Positions 56,701 to 64,000 of a stretch of DNA of 64,000 nt are shown one piece after another. Positions within the stretch are counted from its first letter, which is position 1. Each line of letters opens with the position of its first letter. A model generated the notes under the pieces. That model was not told the origin of the DNA and did not search any database. It worked only from the letters and a program-made list of their open reading frames with translations. Source of the stretch: Candidatus Adamsella avium (lineage in GTDB: Bacteria > Cyanobacteriota > Vampirovibrionia > Gastranaerophilales > CAJFVJ01); assembly GCA_904420445.1 (NCBI GenBank), contig CAJFVJ010000003.1:62001-126000 (forward strand), written 5' to 3'. A program made the position numbers and the translations under genes.

Positions 56701-59309
56701 GATACTGTTTTGATATCAAGCTCATCATTGTGAACATCGATTTCGATTTTACTTATGGCATTATTAGCAAGAATTTTTTTCGCCATAGGATTTTCTATAT
56801 ATTGCATTATTGTTCTCTTTAGAGGTCTTGCACCATAAGCAGGGTCATAGCCTCTTGTTGCGATGAATTCTTTTGCTTCGTCGCTGACATAGAGTTCGAT
56901 GTCTTTTTCTTCAAGACGTTCTTTAAGATGATTAAGCTGAATATCAACGATTTTTGACAAATCAGGCAGTGTCAAACCTTTGAAGAACACAATATCATCA
57001 ATACGGTTCAAAAATTCAGGTTTGAAAGTCGATTTCATGATATTCATAACTTCTTCTTTTGTCTTTTCAAAGTCAGAAGCTGAGAATAGAGAGTTCATTG
57101 TATTTTCGAGGATTAAAGAACTTCCTATGTTGCTGGTCATGATTATGACGGTATTTTTGAAATCAACTGTTCTTCCTTTTGAGTCTGTCAGACGTCCGTC
57201 ATCGAGGATTTGCAGCATAATGTTGAACACGTCCGGGTGAGCTTTTTCGATTTCATCAAAGAGAATTACGCTGTATGGTTTTCTTCTGACGTATTCTGTG
57301 AGCTGACCGCCTTCGTCATATCCGACATAACCGGGAGGCGCACCTATCAATCTTGCGACTGCGTGTTTTTCCATATATTCTGACATATCTATTCTTATCA
57401 TTGCATCTTCAGAGTTAAAGAGAAATTCTGATAAGCTTTTTGCAAGTTCTGTTTTTCCGACACCGGTAGGTCCAAGGAAGATGAATGAACCGATAGGTCT
57501 TTTCGGGTCTTTGAGTCCTGAGAAGGCTCTTCTTGTTGCATCAGAAATGGCATCAACCGCTTCATCCTGACCTATAACACGTTTGTGCAGATATTCTTCC
57601 ATATTCAGAAGTTTTTGTTTTTCGCTTTCGATAAGTTTGTTAACAGGGATACCCGTCCATTTGCTTACGATTTTTGCAATTTGTTCTTCTGAGACTTCTT
57701 CTTTCAGCATAGTGTTTTTGTCATTTCTTGCTGAGAGTTCTTCTTCGTATTGATGAAGTTGTTTCTGCAGTTCGATGAGTTTGCCGTATTTGAGTTCAGC
57801 AGCTTTCTCAAGGTCTGCGTTTCTTTCTGCAACATCGATTTCCTGTTTTACTTTTTCTATTTCTTCCTTTATTGATGCACTCTGTGTGATTGCTTCTTTT
57901 TCTTTTTTCCATTGAGCGCTCAGTTTGTCCACTTTGTTATTAAGCTCACTGATTTCTTTATCAAGCTCTCCGACTTTTTTCTTCGAGTCGTCGTCTGTTT
58001 CTTTTTTCAGGGCTTCTCTTTCGATTTCAAGCTGAGTTTTTTCTCTTACGAGCTTATCAATTTCAGCAGGCATACTGTCTATATCTATTCTCAGAGAAGA
58101 AGCTGCTTCATCAATGAGGTCGATAGCTTTATCAGGGAGAAATCTGTCGGTGATATATCTGTCAGATAATTTTACCGCTTCGATGATTGCAGAGTCTTTG
58201 ATTCTGATTCCGTGGTGTACTTCGTATTTATCCTTAAGACCACGCAGAATGCTGATGGTGTCTTCTATTGACGGTTCATTTACCATAATAGGCTGGAATC
58301 GTCTTTCAAGAGCAGGGTCTTTTTCGATATATTTTCTATATTCGTTTATGGTTGTAGCGCCTATACATTTCAGAACACCTCTTGCAAGCATAGGTTTGAG
58401 AAGGTTTCCTGCGTCCATTGAACCGTCTGATGAACCTCCGGCGCCTACTACTGTATGTAGCTCATCTATAAACATAATAATTTCGCCGTTGCTTGATTCA
58501 ACTTCTTTGAGGAGAGCTTTCAATCTTTCTTCGAATTCTCCTCTGAATTTTGCGCCTGCAATCAACGCACCTATATCTACTGATATAAGCCTTTTATGCT
58601 TCAGTGTTTCAGGAACGTCGCCTTTTACTATTCTCTGGGCAAGACCTTCGATGATAGCAGTTTTACCGACTCCAGGTTCACCTATCAGTACAGGGTTGTT
58701 TTTTGTTCTTCTGTTAAGAACCTGTATAATCCTTCTGACTTCCGTATTTCTGCCTATTACGGGGTCAAGTTTGCCTTCTCTTGCAAGTTTTGTCAAATCA
58801 ACGCTGTATTTTTCAAGAACTTTATATTTTTCCTCAGCGTCTTCAGAATCCAATTTTGCGTTGCCTCTGATGTCTTTTAAGGCGATTAAAACAGATTGGG
58901 TAGTTACATTAAGGGAGTCGAGAATTTTTGTCGTTTCTGACGATTTATCTTCGAGAATAGCAAGCAAGATATGTTCGTTTCCGATAAATGTATCACCGAA
59001 GTTTTGCGCTTGCACTGCTGCGTTGTCAAAAACACGTTTCAGAGCAGGAGAAATAAATATCTGCCCGCTGTCATAAGCATTTGCCAGCTTGGGTTTTTGA
59101 GAGAGTATTCTTTCTATATCATTTTTCAGTTGATTTTCATTTACTTTGAGTTTTTCAAATATATCTTTTACAACATTTTCATCAGACTCAAGAAATGCGA
59201 GCATAACATGCTCAGCGTCCATCTGATTGTTTTGATAACGATGCATTATCTCCTGAGAGAGAAGAATCGTATTTTGTGCAGATTTTGTGAATTTTTCAAA
59301 ATTAAACAT
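56697..59309 (-). CDS. clpB: ClpB-type AAA+ disaggregase
   Basis: Clp_N repeats, GEPGVGKT and GPTGVGKT Walker A motifs, long coiled-coil middle domain. Confidence 0.95.
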   Translation of the reverse strand: MFNFEKFTKSAQNTILLSQEIMHRYQNNQMDAEHVMLAFLESDENVVKDIFEKLKVNENQLKNDIERILSQKPKLANAYDSGQIFISPALKRVFDNAAVQAQNFGDTFIGNEHILLAILEDKSSETTKILDSLNVTTQSVLIALKDIRGNAKLDSEDAEEKYKVLEKYSVDLTKLAREGKLDPVIGRNTEVRRIIQVLNRRTKNNPVLIGEPGVGKTAIIEGLAQRIVKGDVPETLKHKRLISVDIGALIAGAKFRGEFEERLKALLKEVESSNGEIIMFIDELHTVVGAGGSSDGSMDAGNLLKPMLARGVLKCIGATTINEYRKYIEKDPALERRFQPIMVNEPSIEDTISILRGLKDKYEVHHGIRIKDSAIIEAVKLSDRYITDRFLPDKAIDLIDEAASSLRIDIDSMPAEIDKLVREKTQLEIEREALKKETDDDSKKKVGELDKEISELNNKVDKLSAQWKKEKEAITQSASIKEEIEKVKQEIDVAERNADLEKAAELKYGKLIELQKQLHQYEEELSARNDKNTMLKEEVSEEQIAKIVSKWTGIPVNKLIESEKQKLLNMEEYLHKRVIGQDEAVDAISDATRRAFSGLKDPKRPIGSFIFLGPTGVGKTELAKSLSEFLFNSEDAMIRIDMSEYMEKHAVARLIGAPPGYVGYDEGGQLTEYVRRKPYSVILFDEIEKAHPDVFNIMLQILDDGRLTDSKGRTVDFKNTVIIMTSNIGSSLILENTMNSLFSASDFEKTKEEVMNIMKSTFKPEFLNRIDDIVFFKGLTLPDLSKIVDIQLNHLKERLEEKDIELYVSDEAKEFIATRGYDPAYGARPLKRTIMQYIENPMAKKILANNAISKIEIDVHNDELDIKTVS

Positions 59310-59377
59310 CTACAACACCTCCAATTATTTTTATTTTAACGAAGATTCTTAAAAAAACTTAAAAAATTTATCTTTAC

Positions 59378-60238
59378 TTAACATTTTATTTTGTAAAAAG
59401 CTTCTGACGCTTTATATGAGCTGCGTGCAAGCGGTGCAAAGACAGCTTGTTTGAGTCCTGACGCAAGAGCTTTTTTTTGTAGGCTTTCAAATTCATCAGG
59501 AGCGAGATATCTTTTTACTTCGATATGTTGTTTTGTTGGCTGAATATATTGTCCTGCTGTGAGGATGTCGCATTTTACGGAAACCAAATCATCAAACAGT
59601 TCAAGAATTTCCGGTTCCGTTTCTCCAAGTCCGAGCATTATGCCTGTTTTGGTAATTATATGCGGTGCATATTCTTTTGAAAATTTAAGGACGCCTAAAG
59701 AACGTATGTAGTCAGCTTGAGGTCTTACTGTTTTGTAGAGTGCTTTGACAGTTTCGACGTTGTGGTTGAGAACATCAGGGGACGCCTCAAGAACTGTTTT
59801 TAGAGCTTCTTTATTCCCTTGCATGTCTGATATAAGGACTTCTGTCTTTATTTGCGGGTTGATTTTTTTTATTTCTCTTATGGTTTTTGAAATATGCTCA
59901 GCGCCGCCGTCAGGCAGGTCATCTCTTGTAACCATTGTGATGACGGCGTATTTCAGTCCGAGTTCTTTTATTGCATTTGCAACAAGTTCAGGTTCTTGAG
60001 GGTTTGGAGGAAGAGGTTTATCTGTTGTAACAGAGCAGAATCTGCAATTTCTGGTGCATCTGTCGCCAAGAATCATGAAAGTTGCACTATTGCAGGAATA
60101 GCATTCATTTCTGTTCGGACATCTTGCTGCGTCGCAGACTGTTGTAAGTCCGCTTTCTTTCAGAAGGCGTCTTACTTTTCTTGTTGCATCAGTGTCGATG
60201 ATTCCTCTTCTAAGATATTCGGGGAGTCGCTGCTTCAT
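59378..60238 (-). CDS. lipA: Lipoyl synthase
   Basis: CDAARCPNRNECYSCNSATFMILGDRCTRNCRFCSV double Cys clusters; DVLNHNVETV. Confidence 0.96.
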   Translation of the reverse strand: MKQRLPEYLRRGIIDTDATRKVRRLLKESGLTTVCDAARCPNRNECYSCNSATFMILGDRCTRNCRFCSVTTDKPLPPNPQEPELVANAIKELGLKYAVITMVTRDDLPDGGAEHISKTIREIKKINPQIKTEVLISDMQGNKEALKTVLEASPDVLNHNVETVKALYKTVRPQADYIRSLGVLKFSKEYAPHIITKTGIMLGLGETEPEILELFDDLVSVKCDILTAGQYIQPTKQHIEVKRYLAPDEFESLQKKALASGLKQAVFAPLARSSYKASEAFYKIKC

Positions 60239-60245
60239 ATTTACC

Positions 60246-61571
60246 TCATAAGTGTATTGCTTTGTTATTCAGACCCAGTATTGCTTCTTGGATACCTTCT
60301 GCATAAGTCGGATGTGCAAAAATCAGGTGTTCTAAGTCATCCACGGGGATTTCGTTTTTTATCGGAAGGCTAAAGTTGTGAATGAGTGCAGATGCCTCTT
60401 TTGAAACGATATGAGCGCCTTTGATGATGTTGTTTTGTGCGAGAACTTTGATGAAACCGTCAGGTTCGTCGTCTGCTGCTGATTTTCCAAGGACAGACAT
60501 AGGAAAATATGATTTTTGATATTCTCCTGATAAATCCTGTTCCCGAAGACCTATTGCAGCTATTTCAGGTTTTCCGTAAATAATTGACGGTACGATGTTG
60601 TAGTTTATGTCTACAGGTTTGTTTTCGAGGATATGTTCAACGACGGAAACTCCTTGATGAGAAGCAACATGCGCCAGCTGCAGCTTTCCTGTTACGTCGC
60701 CTATTGCATAGATGTTATTTTTGTTGGTTTGAAAGTTTGTGTTGACAGAGATAAAACCTTTTTCTGTTTTTATATCAGCTTTGATGAAATCAAGATTCGG
60801 TTTTCTTCCTGCTGCAAGAAAAATCAGGTCAGGGGTTAGAGTTTCTCCGTTTGATAGAAATACTGTTTTATCCGTAATTTTGTCTATGGTTGTGCTTGTG
60901 TAGAATTTGATTTTTTGTGATTTGAAGTTTTTTTCTGCAAATTCAGATACTGATAAATCAGCTGCCGGCAATAGATTTGGTGCGACTTCGATGATTGTTA
61001 CATCAACGCCCATTGCATTGAAAATTCTTGACCATTCGATGCCGATAGCCCCGCTGCCAATAATGAGAATTGATTTTGGAAGTTCAGGCAGGTTTAGAAT
61101 GTCATCAGAGTTGAGGATAAACTCTCCGTCACGTTTTATATTCGGGAGATTTTGCGGTTCTGTTCCGCTTGCGATAATCAGGTTTTTGCAGTCTATTTTT
61201 TCTTCATCAGCAAACAGAGAAAAATCCTCTTTGATAGTTGCAGAGGCTTTGATGAGAGTAATCTGATTTTTTGAGATAAGATTTTCTATGCCTTTTCTCA
61301 GTTTCAAGATAGTGATATCTTTTCTTTTGGAAGCTTTTGAGAAGTCGAAGGAAATTTCTCCAGTTGATATTCCAAGTTTTTGGAGTTTTTTCAGGTCATT
61401 GATTTTATCAGCCGAGTTGAGAAGAGTTTTTGTCGGGATGCATCCTCTGTTGAGGCAGGTGCCTCCTGTGTGGCCTTTTTCTATGATTAAAGTCTTTGCT
61501 CCGAGTTGGGCTGCTTTGATTGCTGCTGTATATCCCCCGGGGCCTGAGCCGATTATTGCTATATCAAACAT
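60246..61571 (-). CDS. lpd: Dihydrolipoyl dehydrogenase
   Basis: GSGPGGYTAAIKAAQLG, GGTCLNRGCIPTK, GSGAIGIEWSRIF, YAIGDVTGKLQLAHVASHQG, FAHPTYAEGIQEA. Confidence 0.95.
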   Translation of the reverse strand: MFDIAIIGSGPGGYTAAIKAAQLGAKTLIIEKGHTGGTCLNRGCIPTKTLLNSADKINDLKKLQKLGISTGEISFDFSKASKRKDITILKLRKGIENLISKNQITLIKASATIKEDFSLFADEEKIDCKNLIIASGTEPQNLPNIKRDGEFILNSDDILNLPELPKSILIIGSGAIGIEWSRIFNAMGVDVTIIEVAPNLLPAADLSVSEFAEKNFKSQKIKFYTSTTIDKITDKTVFLSNGETLTPDLIFLAAGRKPNLDFIKADIKTEKGFISVNTNFQTNKNNIYAIGDVTGKLQLAHVASHQGVSVVEHILENKPVDINYNIVPSIIYGKPEIAAIGLREQDLSGEYQKSYFPMSVLGKSAADDEPDGFIKVLAQNNIIKGAHIVSKEASALIHNFSLPIKNEIPVDDLEHLIFAHPTYAEGIQEAILGLNNKAIHL

Positions 61572-61671
61572 GGATATCTCCCACAAAAAATGCACTAATG
61601 CTTTACATTTTACACTTAATTTGTTTTTTTTGATATTATATTTTTTTAAGAAATAAAATAAGGAGTATTTT

Positions 61672-62187
61672 GTGAAGAAGGTTTTAGTTTTATTGGTTTT
61701 ATTATTCTTTATAAATACTGCACTGGCTCAGGAGTGGAAAGAGGTTGTCCCCGGAACCTGGGTCGGAACGTCAGTTGAGAGTATTTCAGCCGATGTAAAG
61801 AGAATTTCCGTCAAAAAATTGAATGAGTATTATCTCAACCTGAGTCCGATGAATGAAATTGTTTATGCAAAGATGGCAAACTACTGTGAAAAACAGGCGG
61901 GACCTTCGAAGAAGGAGTGTCTTGCTTATGTGAAACAGAGCGAAAATACTGCAAAAAACACATATTATAGCATTGTAGAGTACGATGTACATTGCAAAGA
62001 CAAAAAACTCTGTACTCATTGTGCAAAAGATTATTCCAAGGATAATAAGCTTCTGAAGGAAACTGATATGGAGTCATCTGATATGGATGAAGAGGTCAAA
62101 AAATCGCTTGCCGAAATAAGATGCACCGATATCAAATTCGCCAGCTTCGGCGAGCGCCTGTGGAAATATTCCTGTGAAAATAAATAG
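61672..62187 (+). CDS. Secreted Cys-rich protein of unknown function
   Basis: Signal peptide MKKVLVLLVLLFFINTALA; multiple Cys (YCEKQ, ECLAY, HCKDKKLCTHC, RCTD, YSCENK). Confidence 0.75.
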   Translation: MKKVLVLLVLLFFINTALAQEWKEVVPGTWVGTSVESISADVKRISVKKLNEYYLNLSPMNEIVYAKMANYCEKQAGPSKKECLAYVKQSENTAKNTYYSIVEYDVHCKDKKLCTHCAKDYSKDNKLLKETDMESSDMDEEVKKSLAEIRCTDIKFASFGERLWKYSCENK

Positions 62188-62208
62188 ATTTTAAGATAAA
62201 ATAATCTT

Positions 62209-63810
62209 ATGGATGATTTTATAATCAAAGATATATTATCTCTAGACGGCAATCTGAGCATAAAAGAGTGCAGGGTTATTGTCGGGAATCAGGATTTTGC
62301 ACTTGGGATTCTTGATGAAAACAGGGAGCTTGCTTCTTTTGTTTTGAGAGAATCTCTAGATAAGATGATTTTCTTCGGGTTTGAGAACAAGCCTGTTTCT
62401 TTGATTGCTTCTCCTTCAAAGATTTATTCTCAAGAAGAAGCAGAAAATGTCTCCGAGCATTCGTTTTTTGTTTATGACGGAGAAAAATACAAGTTGTTTA
62501 TACGCAGCTGTATACCAGCGCCTTATATAAATCTTTTGCATAAATATGAGCAAATTTTGCCTTCATCAGTGAAGAAAGCGCTGAGTTTGTGTTCAAAAGC
62601 CGCTGATGAGATAAATATGCCCGTGTATTTGATTGGCGGTGTAGTCAGAGATTTGATTATGGGGAAAGCCTCCGTTGATACTGATATTTCCGTAGAAGAA
62701 AATGCTGTTGAGTTTGCTGAGTTTATGAAGAAGAAATACGGCGAGCTTGTTGACATAAAAGAAATCCATGACGACTTCAAGACGGTAAAAATGCTCTTTC
62801 ACGTTGAAGAAGATGTTCAAGTAGATATAGCAAGCACGAGGGAGGAAACTTATCCTTATCCATCATCTCTGCCTTCTGTAAAGAATATAGGATGTTCTCT
62901 TGAGGCTGATGTTGTAAGACGTGATTTTTCGATTAATGCCATGGCTGTGTCATTGAATAAGCAGACATTTGGCAATCTTGTGGATTATCTCGGCGGATAT
63001 GAAGATATGAAAAACCGCAGTTTGAAAATACTCCACCCTCTGAGTTTTGTTGATGACCCTTCTAGAATTTTGCGAGGGTTGAAGTTCAGCGCAAGGTTTG
63101 ATTATTCTCCGGATGAGAAAACAAAATATCTCGAAAAGCAATGTCTTGAAAGCGGGATATTTGATAATCTTGCGACGGATAGAATAAAACTCGAGCTCAG
63201 GCAGACTCTGAACTTGAATATGGCTGGTGTATATGACCGTTTTTTGAGTGAAGGAATATACCGCCTTGTGAGTACAGATTTTGATGTTGCAAATTTGCCT
63301 GAAGGAAAGGTTATATTTGAGAATATAGAGAAATACGGTGCCTACTTGGAAGATAGTGAGCATATATGGCTGATTTATCTCGGGGTAATGTGTGCATCCC
63401 TTGAAAAAGAGCAAATACTTGAGCTTTCGAAAAAAATGAATTTATCAGGTGTCGAGTTGAAAGTGCTGTTGTATACAAACAGTATAGTCAAACATGAGGA
63501 AGAAATATCAAAATTTGAAACTATGTTTGATGTTTATGAGTTTTTTGAGTGTTATTTCAACGAGTCTGTTGCAGCGGCTGTTTCGTTGTTTAAAAATAAT
63601 CGTGCACGAGAGTTTGCCGATGTTTATTTGAACAAGCTGCAATTCATAACAATAAATACAACCGGAAAGGATTTGATTGCGAGAAATATGACACCGTCGC
63701 CTTTGTTTGGTGAAATTTTGCGAGATATTTTGAAAGAGAAAATAAACGGAAATATAAAAACTCCCGAGGAAGAATCAATTTTTGTTGATAAAGTCCTCGG
63801 AAAGAGATAA
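62209..63810 (+). CDS. tRNA nucleotidyltransferase / poly(A) polymerase family
   Basis: VYLIGGVVRDLIMGKASVDTDISVE, VDIASTREETYPYPSSLPSV, DVVRRDFSINAMAVSLN, FVDDPSRILRGLKFSARF. Confidence 0.93.
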   Translation: MDDFIIKDILSLDGNLSIKECRVIVGNQDFALGILDENRELASFVLRESLDKMIFFGFENKPVSLIASPSKIYSQEEAENVSEHSFFVYDGEKYKLFIRSCIPAPYINLLHKYEQILPSSVKKALSLCSKAADEINMPVYLIGGVVRDLIMGKASVDTDISVEENAVEFAEFMKKKYGELVDIKEIHDDFKTVKMLFHVEEDVQVDIASTREETYPYPSSLPSVKNIGCSLEADVVRRDFSINAMAVSLNKQTFGNLVDYLGGYEDMKNRSLKILHPLSFVDDPSRILRGLKFSARFDYSPDEKTKYLEKQCLESGIFDNLATDRIKLELRQTLNLNMAGVYDRFLSEGIYRLVSTDFDVANLPEGKVIFENIEKYGAYLEDSEHIWLIYLGVMCASLEKEQILELSKKMNLSGVELKVLLYTNSIVKHEEEISKFETMFDVYEFFECYFNESVAAAVSLFKNNRAREFADVYLNKLQFITINTTGKDLIARNMTPSPLFGEILRDILKEKINGNIKTPEEESIFVDKVLGKR

Positions 63811-63824
63811 TGTGTTTGATTGTC

Positions 63825-64000
63825 CTAAACAGACACAACAGAAATGAGTGTATCACAAGTATTGTATTTTTTTAGTATTGATTGATAGATATAAGACGGG
63901 AATATCTTATCAATCAGTCCCCATTTTTTATGACCGTCCGGTCTGTTTGTCAAAAGCCAGTGGAGATGGTTTGAAAAGGGGAATTTTTGGATTTGTCTTA
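63825..64000 (-). CDS. C-terminal part of an unknown CDS running off the right edge
   Basis: Minus-strand open frame ...RQIQKFPFSNHLHWLLTNRPDGHKKWGLIDKIFPSYIYQSILKKYNTCDTLISVVSV* ending with TAG at 63825-63827. Confidence 0.5.
   Translation of the reverse strand, partial: RQIQKFPFSNHLHWLLTNRPDGHKKWGLIDKIFPSYIYQSILKKYNTCDTLISVVSV

Noticed and set aside
58114-59076. 320-aa + strand ORF from the track
   Set aside because: Lies wholly antisense to strongly supported clpB, with no recognisable motif; a mirror ORF of coding bias.
59310-59377. CIRCE-type operator upstream of clpB
   Set aside because: No TTAGCACTC-N9-GAGTGCTAA inverted repeat present.
1-64000. CRISPR arrays, rRNA and tRNA genes
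   Set aside because: No regularly spaced direct repeats, no T-loop (GGTTCRANYCC) plus cloverleaf match, and no rRNA-like conserved blocks noticed. A tRNAscan/Infernal run would be decisive.

Overview
This 64 kb, AT-rich bacterial window is mostly single-copy chromosomal genes. Gene content and style suggest a gut-type Melainabacteria/Gastranaerophilales-like cyanobacterial relative, but that placement is inference. Main contents: an MsbA-like ABC exporter; a TrmA/RlmD-type rRNA methylase; PRPP synthetase; LL-DAP aminotransferase; an operon linking NAD synthesis (nadB-nadC) to a citrate-to-2-oxoglutarate branch (HMGL-type citrate/homocitrate synthase, LeuCD-type aconitase, NAD-IDH); carbonic anhydrase; a MATE exporter; a membrane pyrophosphatase; two response regulators with a histidine kinase; a FliO - NeuB-like - KdsC-like - Maf/DUF115 - TPR cluster that looks like flagellin glycosylation; aspartate kinase; a SulP transporter; adenine deaminase with an AzgA-like permease; a U32 protease; a GH77-like glucanotransferase; CinA; ClpB; LipA; Lpd; and a CCA-adding-type enzyme. 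No rRNA, tRNA, CRISPR array, prophage or IS transposase was seen. The two most interesting signals are: (1) a short N-terminal '[hydrophobic]-[SN]-F-(x)-G' tag shared by at least six otherwise unrelated proteins, including extended housekeeping-type enzymes; and (2) a soluble, Clp_N-like, FtsH-type protein (38740-41919) whose AAA motifs are destroyed while its M41 HEGGH protease site is intact. There is also a pair of 150-bp MITE-like elements with terminal inverted repeats, and a probable attenuator with a small ORF upstream of prs.
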